Origin: Undaria pinnatifida
Taxonomy: Eukaryota > Sar > Phaeophyceae > Laminariales > Alariaceae
Direction of reading: 5' to 3'
Length of the DNA: 64,000 nucleotides
Assembly (NCBI GenBank): GCA_012845835.1
Contig: JABAKD010000023.1
Location: 496,001 to 560,000, forward strand
Of the stretch, positions 1 through 10,599 are shown in pieces. Within the stretch, counting starts at the first letter, position 1; every line of letters starts with the position of its first letter. The notes beneath the pieces are model-generated. The model was not told the DNA's origin, did not search any database, and saw nothing but the letters and a program-made list of their open reading frames with translations. A program made the translations under genes and the position numbers.

Positions 1-975
1 GTCCGCATAGCGTGAGAGCGCAGAAGTACGGGTAGAGGATCATGCTGCCTGCGCACATCCCGCACGCAGGGCGCCGTTGAACGGTATGATAGCGCCCTGA
101 TTTCTATTGAACGACATCGCCGGTTTTGAAACAAGCTTCCTGCCGTATCTCGTGTACATACGGTCCCCTTAGACACCTGACTTCATCGCTCGATAGTCGT
201 TGGCCAACGAAAAAAGCTCATGAAGATATCCTTTTGTAGTTTTCATAGCGTCCTTCCTCGTATCGAGAAGCCATGAAGCATTCGTCAAACAAAATCGCTG
301 GTTGTGGGGGTGGGGTTATCCTAGAATCCCGTCTCGATGCGCATTATTGTCGTTTGGACAGCAATTTTATCATCGCCAACCAGCAATTGACGATGCCGAA
401 ATCGTCAAATTTCGTCGCCAATTTTTTCCCTGTCAGGTCTGAAAGGAGGCTAACAACATGCTGCAGTGGTTACCGCCATTCAAGAGCGACCATCAGGACA
501 AGAGCGTTGGGGTCTTAAGAGCGGTCAAATCGGCATGTCCCGCGAATACCAATAGCTTTATGTTTCCCACTACAGATAAGAGCAATGCGTTGTTAACAGC
601 GCTTCTGTCGGCTTTGAAGGGGACGCTCCTGAATCGGGGTATGAAAGCCACTCAACCCAGCATCGTCGGGATCCTGTCACAGCAGTAGGGGTCTCTAAAT
701 AAGGCGGTGTCCCTATACAAGGCGGTATCCCGATAAAAGGCGGTCCAAACCGCTTGGCGCGGCAGAGGAATAGCACTCATAACCCGGAATTGCATGGGGC
801 GGCTTCCCTCAACAACGCGGTCGTATTGCTCTTGATAGGACACCACACCACCGCGGTTGTATCCTATACAATATAAATACACTATTTTCCACTGTGTTCA
901 ACTGTTGTACAAAAAAAAGCCCGTTCCATCCGTCTATCCATGTAAAGTCTAGTCCAGTGGCCTTTTTGATCGGGC
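1..975. other. No gene recognised
   Basis: Mixed-composition sequence with only short open frames, none with a recognisable domain, biased codon use or paired splice signals. A CCCTATA-rich stretch near 690-760 repeats the words AAGGCGGT and CCCGATA, which gives overlapping open frames without meaning. I see nothing else here. Confidence 0.5.
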
Positions 976-983
976 GGCACTTT

Positions 984-1200
984 ACGTATTGTTCTTTTTT
1001 TTTTTTGGAAGGATTATCAAGCAATTTCAGGGGAACCTCATCCCGACTGTACCATGCCTACTTTTTGTTTTTCTCGTATTTTTTTACTTTTCGTATCTTT
1101 TAGGTTTAGTTTCTTGAGAAAGAGCGAATTTTTAGTATTTTTCAAATGTTTTTTTTTTGGAAGGAGCATCAAGCAATTATAGGGGAACTCCGACTGTACG
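984..1200 (+). repeat. Direct repeat pair about 155 bp apart
   Basis: Two similar stretches, near 990-1052 and 1145-1200, share a T-run, then GGAAGGA, ATCAAGCAATT, AGGGGAAC and CGACTGTAC. They look like a short tandem duplication that has since diverged. No coding function is apparent. Confidence 0.55.
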
Positions 1201-1312
1201 ACGCGGTCCATGCATGCGGTCGGGGTCCATGCGGTCCACTGCTACGGCGGAGGCGCACGGAGATGTTTCTTGAGACCCATCACTTCCAGATGTTGAAAGC
1301 AATCAAACAACT

Positions 1313-1313
<1 letters not shown>

Positions 1314-1344
<31 letters not shown>

Positions 1345-1345
1345 C

Positions 1346-1383
<38 letters not shown>

Positions 1384-1392
1384 CCAACCAAC
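1314..1392 (+). repeat. (TCAA)n microsatellite
   Basis: About 18 units of the tetranucleotide TCAA run almost without interruption, with one TCCA variant near the middle, and decay into AACC units at the right edge. The INQSINQS open frame across it is only the repeat in translation. Confidence 0.95.
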
Positions 1393-1565
1393 CAATAAAC
1401 CACAAAAAACAAAGGTGTATGATACAACGGTGTACCGTATGGGGCTTCCCACGTTCCGGGTGCCGCGGAAGTTGCTGACCCCCAACCCCGAGGAACTCAG
1501 TACTTCACCCCGAACATGGCTTAACAAACACATTCGCTGGCGCAATCCGACACATGCTGCAATGT

Positions 1566-1800
1566 GCTAGCATCGAAACGAGTACACTCGTACCAGCGTA
1601 TAGACTAACCGGCAACGAAGGCGTTCGCACGCGCGGTGCGACCAATACTGCTATGAGTTAGTACCGAAACGAACACACTCGTACGAGCGTTTTGACTAAC
1701 CGGTAGGTCGTCGTGTGAGGATCTCGAGCGGTCAAAAGGTAAAAAACCTACAAACGCTGTAAACGCTATAAACGCCATAAACGCTATAAACGCAATATGA
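1566..1800 (+). repeat. Diverged duplication and AAACGCTATA minisatellite
   Basis: Two blocks near 1566-1612 and 1655-1705 share the order CGAAACGA, CACTCGTAC, AGCGT and GACTAACCGG. Next, at 1745-1797, about five units of a ten-base word close to AAACGCTATA follow one another. Both are non-coding tandem repeats. Confidence 0.6.
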
Positions 1801-1931
1801 CCTAAGAAGTCAACCCCCTACACGGTGGGATGTCCTGAACAGAGACCACAGCCGGCTGAACAAACCCATGCCTTAGGTGTACATGAACAATATTTTGATG
1901 ACAACAAGAACAACGTTTCCGTCGATTTTGG

Positions 1932-2036
1932 CTTTTAACGCCTTTAAAGCCCGTAAACCCCTCCCCATACAAATCCCAAGCAATTAAAAAAAAAACGGCT
2001 CTCCAGTTGTAAAATGGTTAAGAAGCTCCGAAATTT
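1932..2036 (+). mobile_element. Degenerate piggyBac-like MITE (family L)
   Basis: This is a diverged copy of the short element that is best preserved at 7687-7776. It shares the order of a TTAAC left end, AAACCCCTCC, CATAC, AATCCAAG-like words, an A-run, a CTCCAGTTGTAAA block and a GGTTAAG right end. The terminal CCCC/GGGG bases are partly mutated. It has no coding capacity. Confidence 0.5.
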
Positions 2037-2721
2037 CAGAAACCATTTCGCATTGCCAAAAAAAAGTGTCAACTCTATCGTGGCAAGCGCAATGCGTCTA
2101 ATCAGGACAACAGAGTTGAGGTGCTAAAAACTTTTACCATGTCGAATGAGTGTCCAACGCTCATTTGCGCAAGACATGTCGTTGTTGGGGGTAAGCATAC
2201 CTTCCAGCCTTTCACGTCGCTCCTTGATTTTTGCAGCCATCTCGTGAATTCCAGGCAAGGGCTTGAACGTACTCCCGACATAGTTATGAGGAAACCTGAT
2301 CAAAAACGACGTCGAACGCACGCCAAAACTTACGCCATGATGGAGGACCTATTCACCGTTCCTCCAACGTGGGTATGAGCTACCGTCTTGAACATCTTAA
2401 AACCACGAAAGCAAGCAAACAAACAAACAAAAAATAACGCCTTCCATGTTCGTCGATAATGCAATGACAATCGTCAACTGGCGCTCCCGCACGCTCGGCC
2501 TGTCGATTTACAAGAAAAAGTCCCTTGCGGGTTTCCAACATACGGCATCGACATCTACATCGACCTGGCACAATCGATACGCGACTTTACTATAGAAGCG
2601 CCCAGGGGACGCCGGGTGCTGAAACCACAATTCAACTCAAGGCGAAGCAAAATTAGGGACAGCGCTACAGAAAGCACGGGCATCATCGAAGGCAGCGTGT
2701 TACGATACAGGCGTTAAGGTT

Positions 2722-2989
2722 TCAACCCCTTAGCGGCTGCAGAGGGGAGAAATAGACGACCAAAAATGACGGTTACGGCATGGGTCACCGCTGGCTGCCG
2801 ATGGCGACGATACAAAAGCGGTGTCCGAACTACAACAAGTGCAAAAACAGCCTCGCACGGGACCGGTGCGCCATGACCCCTTCTCGGACCCCTGCGCGCT
2901 GACGATACCTTCAGACGCCTGACTTTAAGTCTCAACCATCGTGTTTCTGTTGCTGTTGCCGTATCGTACACGGGTCTCAAAGGGGTTAA
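2722..2989. mobile_element. Possible 270-bp element with CAACCCC/GGGGTTAA ends
   Basis: The left end reads CAACCCCTTAG and the right end AAAGGGGTTAA, an imperfect inverted repeat of about ten bases, with TCAA and TTAA at the outer edges. These resemble the termini of the 90-bp MITE at 7687-7776, but the interior differs. It may be a longer relative using the same transposase ends. The only evidence is the ends. Confidence 0.3.
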
Positions 2990-3524
2990 TATGGCTTTTT
3001 CGCAAAAATGTTGTTCTGGATGGCGGGGCGCCTTAACCCAAAATTGACCCGAAATCGTCGGGATTTCACCATGGTTTTTCCTGTTGCAGATTGATGAAAT
3101 TTAAAATACCCGTGCTGTGGCATTATTGATGTATTCCGCCGATTGAACCTTCAGTTGGACGACGCCCAATCAGTTTTCGGGTGAGGTATACCAACCATTG
3201 TTTGAATAAGCCAACAACCTTGCAGGAAGAAAAAAACAATGGTTGGTGAACCTCTACCGTATCCTATGTCAAAAACCGCGAGAGGGTGGCCTCGTCGATC
3301 TCCTGGCAACCGCTTAAACCTTCTCCCAAATGGAGCTTTGGGGAGAACCCGTCGCCGTGTCGGAGACATCGTCAAACGTGTCGGATGAACGCGTCGAGGC
3401 GCGCTACCGCAAGGCAACGACGCAAGGGCTTGAAGGCGACCCCAACGTAGTTACGGGGACCTCGCTGTACACATGAAAAAACTAAAGATAGAATCGCCGC
3501 AGGACGGTTAAAATAAAGCCTTCA

Positions 3525-3870
3525 AGGGTCATGTACCGGAAGCTGAGGGTTGATGGATCAGACAAGAGGCGGAGCGAGCCTTCAGCGCAGACTCTCGAAT
3601 GGAAATATTCACTACCGGACTGTATTTGGGCATGGGGATCACATCCAGAAGTTCGGGACAGGTACAAAACTGCTGTACGCGTACCCCGGGTATTTGTGAC
3701 GCTGGTGTACAGGACGTACAGAAGTTCCGGGTGCGGGTATGAAAGGCGAACAGAAGTGCTAGAAGTTCCTAGGACGGGTATGAGTGTCCTACAGAACTTA
3801 CAGAAGATATTTGTAGGGTAATACCCGGGGTACAGAACACAACCTTGAAAATATACGTACGCCATGGTAG
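3525..3870 (+). repeat. GTTCCGGGTACGGGTATG minisatellite element, copy 1
   Basis: Imperfect tandem units of about 45-50 bp contain CAGAAGTTC, CGGGTACGGGTATGA and TACAGAACTTACAGAAG. The block ends with TTTGTAGGGTAATACCCGGG and ACAGAACACAACCTTG. The same ordered arrangement and the same right end recur at 61610-62020, so the array was dispersed as a unit rather than arising twice. Open frames across it on both strands are repeat artefacts. Confidence 0.75.
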
Positions 3871-4107
3871 AGCTGCACCCGTTTTGTGTTTTCTGGGGCA
3901 TACGTATCACCCAGCAACTGATATTTACAAACAAAATATACGTACGCTACGGTAGAGCTGTACCCATTTTTGTTTTTTGGGGCACCTGACCCATCAATTA
4001 ATGTTCAAAAAAAAAAAAAAACAATAAATACATACGTACCCGATCGACAATCCCATGGTCTCGGTATGAAAACGAATAATATGGCCAAATGAGAACGGCA
4101 TTCCAAC

Positions 4108-4206
4108 GAAGTAGGGGTAACACCTTTTCGACTCGAAACCCCTTTTTACTTGGAATTAGTATAGGGAACCATTTTGGGGCACTAAAGGGGTTAAGGAGCC
4201 CCGTCA
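4108..4206 (-). mobile_element. Degenerate piggyBac-like MITE (family L)
   Basis: On the minus strand this reads CCTTAACCCCTTTAGTGCC, then a CCCTATACTAATTCCAAGTA-like core and a GGGTTTC block, matching the copy at 7687-7776. The end at high coordinates keeps TTAACCCC and the other end has decayed. It is non-coding. Confidence 0.5.
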
Positions 4207-5744
4207 CTCCGGAAACGTTTTTACTAAAAAAAAACAAGCTACGTGCCCTTATCGAAGCGCGCGTCAAGAAAAAAAATACACCAAAATATGGAAATGAAAA
4301 ACGGAAATGACCAGTAAACAACTCTGAACAGACCCGCCACGGCCGCTGAAATGTAGGGGTAGCGCCATTTTTTTCGGAGGCTCCTACCATGACTTGAGGA
4401 GCGATCGCGCATTGGATAGATAGGGCACCCATCCCCACCTGATGATCTAGATCTGTCGGGGAAGGTGTACACGGTCTAGCTTATGCTGCCGGGTAGGAGC
4501 CCTCCGATCTGCATTACCTGGACAATCTTTCCCAGTGTCGGGTATGCACTCTATATGCGCACTTCGAGTCGCACAATGTACTTACCAGCCTTCCGCGCCC
4601 CCTCTCTCCAGCACGCCCCAACTCCACATGTCTTCCTTTTGCTTCACCTTGATCAGATCGCCCACCTTCATTCGAAAGCACAAGAGGAAGCAGATCGATT
4701 GCAATGACCAAGTAAGATGCCACACGCGAATCAAGTCAGGAAGGGGTAAGAGACAGAGCGCACTGACACCTCACACCTGACGCGGTGTACGGGCAATGCT
4801 TTCATTTTCCAAGGTTCCCCACTTCAAGAGCTCTAAACCTCACTCAAGACTGGTTTCGAGCAAACCGACAGCGCAATACGTAGAGCCGTGAGCCGGCACG
4901 ACTTAAGTCGCCAACTATTGTAGCTATCAGTCGGAATGATATTTAGACGTTTCCTGGAGGTGCCAACTATTCCACTCATCGGGTTTCCATACTTGCAGGA
5001 AGGGTTGTTAAATGCGGGATGCCTTATTTTTTTTCTGAGCCGGGGCCACCTAGGCCAGGTACAGCTGATTTGACTCGCTTGGTTCGCCTGACTCAAGTAG
5101 GGAAGTCGCCCGCCCATCACCTGGCTTCTCCAGCCGACTTGCCGACTAGAGTCAGTTAGTTGGCCAACGGCACCTGCCGATTAGTTATTAGTCGATAAAT
5201 CCGGCCGACTCACAGGTCTAGCAATCCGACAACAACGCCCATGGCCTAAGAACGTAATGTATACATATTGCTCAACAACAACAACTACCCGACCATTCGG
5301 GGGGTTCGCGGAAAACGAGCCCCGCCATTCAAGGGAATATTTTCGCAAAAAAAAAAAAAAAAGGTGGCACCTCTATCGTGGTACGTGTCCTCTCTACCCT
5401 TTCATCTAATGTCTATTGGCCGTTAACGCCTTCGGGACATAACGCATGTACAACTGGAAACCCAACTTTTGCGGAAAATCACTAGGTATTGCTATACGAA
5501 GCGGGTTGGAAACTCTAAAAGGGTCAAGAGGGGGAAAATTGACCAGTAAACCTGACGTTTACAGCGTCTAGACAAAAAAAAGGACCGCTTTGATAATGGT
5601 GACAGATTTAGCGTCGGACAAAAGCAATACAACAAAACGTACGTCGTCACTATGATCGCATTTTTCGTACTGCTGTGCACCGACGGATACGGTCGATAAC
5701 GACGTCGCCCTTGTCGTGTCTCTGGTCGCCATACCCGGAATCCA

Positions 5745-5850
5745 AGAGGGTTGAACCGAGTTAGCGCCCCAAAACCCCTCCCTATACTAAATCCAAGTAA
5801 TTTTGTAAAAAAAAACGGGTTTCCATATGTATAGGCGTTGAGGGGACGCG
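5745..5850 (+). mobile_element. Degenerate piggyBac-like MITE (family L)
   Basis: The core CCCCTCCCTATACTAAATCC, AAGTAATTTTGT and AACGGGTTTCCA is almost identical to the copy at 7687-7776. The termini have changed to TTAGCGCC and GGCGTTGA, so this copy is probably immobile. It is non-coding. Confidence 0.6.
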
Positions 5851-5943
5851 TGCTACGAGAGAGGTATACCTTTTTTTTGGCAAAGATTGTATCTGAACGA
5901 CGGGGTTCCTTGACCCAGAATCGTCGGGAAAAAAATAAATAAT

Positions 5944-6570
5944 ATGCCACTTTTCCATAGCATGTTTCTCGTTGTGTACCTAGGCCATGGAATCTTTAAT
6001 CCGGGAGCAATTATGTTTTTCTCCAAATCAGTTTTTGCCGAAGAGAGGCCTTACGCTGCCAAATTAAGAAACCTAACAAACAAAGCGGTGCACCTCGGTC
6101 GTAGCACGCGTCAGGGGAAGGCATGCCGCAAGAGAGTGCCAATAAATCATCGGCGACGAAACAGCCAGGCCTCTTGGGCAGGGAAATGGAGCCACCACAG
6201 AGGCGGCTCTCTATGCCATTCTGCAAAGACGTGGCTCCTTAGCCCAAGATCGTTGGAAAGTCGTCCTTATTTTGCAATATTATTTCTTGTATACCTAGGC
6301 CATGAGATCACTCATCGAGCTGCACGCTCATTTTATATCATAACCCAGCGGTCGGGTGAGGGACCTGGGCTCTTCAAGTGGGGAGACCTAAAACACAAAA
6401 AGGGTTTTGCGCCTCTTAACGTAATTCTATCGCAACGGTACGGTACCGTATTTCCAGACCAACGGTACGGTACAGTATTTCTAGACCAACGGTACGGGAG
6501 GGGGGGCACCCTCTCGTTTCCTGCAGGATTCACTGAAGGATTCACTGCAGGATTTGAGCCAGTCGCCTAG
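5944..6570. repeat. Repeat-derived stretch with short duplicated words
   Basis: The words GTGTACCTAGGCCATGGAATC (shared in part) and GTATACCTAGGCCATGAGATC occur about 320 bp apart. Near 6430-6500 the word CAACGGTACGGTAC occurs three times. A 208-codon open frame crosses the region, but its internal similarity comes from these repeats and it matches no family I know, so I do not call it a gene. Confidence 0.45.
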
Positions 6571-7154
6571 CCTCAGTAACGCTGTACCTCAGGGGGGAAA
6601 AAAAAGAAGGATATTTGTTTGTCGCAGTGTAAGTGACCACTCCATTGCGGTTTCACACCGCAAAAAAGAAGGCACGAAACACGAAAAAGCCTGCGAAGGA
6701 GCACGGGGGTCACTCGTGCGTGTGATCCACGGACGTCGCAAAAATAGGGTCCAAGAGTACCAGACTACCGTAGCCTTGGCCATCATTAATATTATTGTGA
6801 ATATTAATACGGGTAGCATGCGTCAGGGATCGGGGAATGTGACCGAACGGCAACGTCAGCAGCCATGCGGCACGCACACAGCATGCTGGTGCTCGCACGG
6901 CTGAACGCTCAGGTTGTCACAGACAGGTACAGCAAGGGTCCCGCACTAAGGCGGTGGTGTCGTATAGAGAGCTATAGAGCAATATGACCGCCTTACTTGC
7001 GCAAGCCGCCGTATTCATCATGCCATGCCAGGTTATGAGTACAATTACACAGTCACGGCCAAGCACCTCCTATGAAAATATCGGGATGCCGCCTTATTTC
7101 GATCGCCCTATTGGGGGACGACATCAGCCAGCGGTCGACACCTACTATTTAATA

Positions 7155-7290
7155 TTGGGATTGCTGAACCCTTTGCGCGATAAAAAAATGAAAGCAAGAA
7201 CAGGGGGGGGGAAGGGACGACACCTGTGACCACGGCTTGTCCAGAAGCTGCGAAGTAAATGTGTGTGAAGAAAAAAAAAAAAAAAGGCCG
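7155..7290 (+). mobile_element. SINE family B, 3' fragment
   Basis: It contains the family B 3' part: TGAACCCT, GCGCGATAAAAA, a G-run, ACACCTGTGACCACGGCTTG, TCCAGAAGCTG, then an A-rich tail at about 7268-7286. The tRNA-derived head seen in the full copies at 57.9 and 59.7 kb is missing, which is the usual 5' truncation of a retroposed copy. Confidence 0.75.
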
Positions 7291-7686
7291 AGGGTATGAA
7301 GTAAAAACGATTATGGATCGTGGTTTAATAGTGGGTATGGTACAGTTAAACCCAAGTCGTGGAAGGGACACATACACTACAATATACCCGGTACGTGGTA
7401 CTTGGTTTGAGTCGTACCAAATAACAAGGGCATACTCGGTATGGCACGTACTACATACAGTATACCAGGATAATCTCATTACGTAAATACCCTACCGACA
7501 ACTTCGGTACGGTACTGCTCCAGTGCCGGTCCCCGATGCCCAGGAAAATCGGTACGCCCACAGAAAAATGCTCTCGGTACCGGTATACCCCACCGAGCAT
7601 ACCTTTGAAAATTACACGTGACGGGGCCGCTGTGGGCTCCTCACCTCAACTATTAAGTGCCAATAAACCACACAATGACCTGACCG

Positions 7687-7776
7687 TTAACCCCTTCAGA
7701 GCCCCCGAACCCCTCCCTATACTAAATCCAAGTAATTTTGTCCCCAAAAACGGGTTTCCAGTTGTAAAGGGGTTAA
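7687..7776. mobile_element. piggyBac-like MITE, best copy (family L)
   Basis: The element is bounded on both sides by TTAA (7687-7690 and 7773-7776). Inside, it begins CCCCTT and ends AAGGGG, giving an inverted terminal repeat flush against TTAA. A duplicated TTAA next to CC-rich ends is the hallmark of piggyBac-type cut-and-paste transposition. At about 82 bp between the TTAA pair it codes for nothing and would need a transposase from elsewhere. Diverged relatives lie near 1.93, 4.11, 5.75 and 16.03 kb. The family assignment is inferred from ends and target only. Confidence 0.65.
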
Positions 7777-8309
7777 GCTCGACCTTGTCGAAAATGGTGC
7801 GTTCTTCCGGCTCTATGACCGAAAAAACGTTCGTGGACAGGAGACGTGATTTTTCCTTTTGCGCCGCCATTGTGTTAAGTGGGTGATTGGCTCAAGTTAC
7901 AGTACGGGGCCCCCGAACGAACAAAAAAAACGAAAACACACAAATGTAAGCACGGTATTTTAAACAAGTGAGAAATTTAGCGTAGAAGACGTGTTGAACT
8001 TGTCCAAAGAGGTACTACTGTAAGAAACGCCTGAAGCCTGAAGCAGGTACTCGTACCGTTGAGCAGACACATTTAGACCACGCACCACACAAAACTGCGT
8101 ATGAGAAATACGGCACGCTTAGGCACACGGGAAAAGGTATCGACGCTGCAGCCGACATTAGCGATTGCTTCTTGTTTCAGAGGGCCAGTACTGCTGCTCG
8201 TGAGTTGTTTGGTGTTTCATTGGGGTTTAGTTTGCCCCATAGTTGTTGACCCAGTCTCGTTAAAACGGGTTAGATTATGTCAACGCTTTCAGGCGAAAAA
8301 AAAATGCAA

Positions 8310-8390
8310 CCGCAACTGCTGCAGCAACAGGGACAGCAGCAACAACACCAGCACAACGCCAGCGACAACAGCAACAACAACAACCAATCT
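8310..8390 (+). repeat. CAG/CAA trinucleotide tract
   Basis: Imperfect CAG, CAA and AAC triplets run for about 80 bp. All three frames on each strand stay open for a while (poly-Gln/Asn, poly-Thr/Ala, poly-Val/Leu), so the frames here do not prove coding. I see no convincing splice pair or domain around it. Confidence 0.7.
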
Positions 8391-8899
8391 CCACGGTGGA
8401 AGTCGGAAGCACGCTTCTGCCGCGACCGAACACCGATCCTGTTGGGTGTATTGCTGTGCATGTGCGCTGGCGGCCGTCATTTCGAACAAAGAAGGTCCGA
8501 AAAACTCGGAATACAGGTACCAAGGGTATTTTCAATAGGATATGAATATGTACCAACGTAGACCGGGGTTGTAGTGGTCGGCAAATACCCTGCCGAAGCC
8601 TGCAGTAAAGTTGAGAACGCCCTCAATACCGGTACCCGACCCATAAGTTTCGCACCACTTCGGTGAGGTCGGCACGCTCACCAAAAAATACCCCAGGTAC
8701 CTGTATTCCCTACTGGACATACCCTTGCTTACATTGAAAAACAAATGAAGAATGTACCCCATACATGAGGATGGAGCCAGTACTTCATCGTGACAATCGC
8801 ACACCTCAACGTCGAAAAGACATTCGAGCTTCGCGTGCAACTAAAGTCTTTGCCCGCTCGTAGCACTACGCAGTTCTACCGCTGTTAATACCTGGTAAA

Positions 8900-9375
8900 A
8901 AGTACGAGCACCAGTACGAACACCTTCCACGGTCCCACACAAGTAGATATGCCAGTACGAGTACAACTAACAGTACGGGTATACTCGTCATCTCTACCAG
9001 TATGATACGAGCACCAGTATGAGTACCAGTACGAGTACCATTACTGGCACAGGCAGTGCAGTACAGTACTACTCTACTACTGTAGCAGTAAGAGAACAAA
9101 TCGAGTACCAACACTCCAGTAGCACGAGTACGAGTATCAGTACGAGTGTGTACCAGTACAGTGTGCACCAGTACGAGTGTGTACCAGTACGAGTGTGTAC
9201 CAGCACGCGTATCAGTACGAGTACGTGCTAACGCCACCACGAGTACCACCACCACGAGTAGCAGTACGAGTGCAGCGCGAATGCCAGCAACGTGCTAGTA
9301 CCAGTAGGCACCACAGCTATTAATAGTACAAGTACCAGAACGAGTATGTACCAGTACGAGCAGTCTACGTCCTGT
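8900..9375 (+). repeat. GTACGAGTACCA satellite
   Basis: A degenerate 12-bp word close to GTACGAGTACCA, with variants such as GTACGAGTGTGTACCA, fills about 470 bp. It is densest at 8930-9230 and again at 9330-9365. Frames on both strands read as (ST)n or (TR)n and are artefacts. Confidence 0.85.
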
Positions 9376-9979
9376 TCCTGATATACTTGGTACTGCTGTA
9401 GATTGTAATGTATTTATCTGCCTGATACCTGATAAATAATGTGGATCCAAGTACGAGGTATGGGATACTGATAGGATACCGATACGATACCTGGTGCATT
9501 AAGGGGTCCACGACGTCAAGGGGCAAGAGTTCCGTTGGTCGACCAACACTTTCGGCGTGAAATACCTGGTATGGTACCTGGCAGCTGATACCTGGTACCA
9601 CACGCGTAAAACGGAGATCTGGTGATGCTTTCATTACGGGAGATCTGCTGAAAAAAAATCGGTATGTACAACTGTACAAGTACTCTGTAGACAGCGGCAG
9701 TTGCACTTCATGCCGATGCCGTTTTGCTTCTTTCTTCTTCGTGAGTCGTGAGAACAAAAAAAAGCAGAATACCAGAAGGCCGGCCTTTCTTGCAGAAGCC
9801 TCTGTCCGCCGTGTACACGGGAAGGCCGTGCATTGTCTAGTTGACCGAGTTGGTGTTCCCTGTTCTCTGCCGCTGCTCTGCTCCCTGGTGCCTTTCTCAG
9901 AACAGCAGTATTCCAACCGTTTGTCATTGGTACAACACGTACTCGTCGTGCACGTTCTCATGCCTGACTTTCTCAAACA

Positions 9980-10115
9980 TGTGTGTTTGTGTGTGTTGCT
10001 CACATTAAATTGTTCTTTCCACCCGTCAACGCCGAGCACGTCCAGCGACCGACCGTCGTAGAGAGAGACATGCTCTGCGGTCACAAACTACGAGGCAGGC
10101 ACACAGCAGCAAGAC
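9980..10115 (-). mobile_element. SINE family H copy with AC-rich tail
   Basis: On the minus strand the order is GTAGTTTGTGACCGCAGAGC, ATGTCTCTCTACGACGG, GTGCTCGGCGTTGACGGGTG, GAACAATTTAATGTGAGCAA, then an ACACAC tail. The same order occurs at 34.03 kb (plus) and 30.4 kb (minus). The element appears to sit in the intron downstream of the SH3-type exon at 10.2 kb. The MTAEHVSLYDG frame across it is not a gene. Confidence 0.6.
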
Positions 10116-10196
10116 CTGCACAATAGATTTGGCCTGCAATGCGGCTGCAACTGCTGAAGCTCAGGCAAAGAGTACAAAAGCTACCCAACGACTCAC

Positions 10197-10591
10197 GTTG
10201 AACGTCAACTGCTGCTTCTCCGCCTCCCCATGGAAAGGGTACGATGCTGTAACCACGGAACCCGCGGCAGCTTTCAAGTCATACGGGTTAGTACCATGAT
10301 GAACCTCCTCCTCCTCCTGCCCCACTTCTCCCTGCTCGCCACTGCGTTCTCCCTCCCCTCCTTGGCCTACAGAGGGCAGCCATGTTTGTTGCCCCGACGC
10401 CATCACCGTAGCAACTGCTCCTGCTGGCCTTCGTTTAGTAGCCGTAGTTGGAGCAGAAATCGTTTTTTCGGGTTCGCTAATTTCTTCTTCTACTTCTTTT
10501 CGCGCGGGAATCGGGGGAGGACCCGCCGGTTGAGCATCTTCCTTGCGGGCAGGGATCGGTGGGGGCGGCATAGTCGGCGCTCGATCGCAAG
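10197..10591 (-). CDS. Exon with Pro-rich linker and the start of an SH3 domain
   Basis: The frame is bounded on the minus strand by a CTACCAG acceptor (10592) and a CAAC|GTGAGT donor (10197/10196). The product has two copies of PPPIPARKE, an SH3-ligand type motif (PxxPxR/K), then an acidic Ala/Glu-rich linker with NPYDLKAAAGSVV. It ends in ASYPFHGEAEKQQLTFN, which matches the first strands of an SH3 domain (ALYDF...DELSF). The rest of the domain, with the Trp pair and the PxNYV end, should be in the next exon, which I could not find; a family H SINE lies just downstream. SH3 proteins of this shape act in actin, endocytic or signalling scaffolds. The gene's identity is unknown. Domain call moderate, exon borders good. 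Confidence 0.6.
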
Positions 10592-10599
10592 CTGGTAGG

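Noticed and set aside
5944-6570. 208-codon frame as a gene
   Set aside because: Internal similarity comes from duplicated non-coding words, composition is not protein-like, and it overlaps dispersed repeats.
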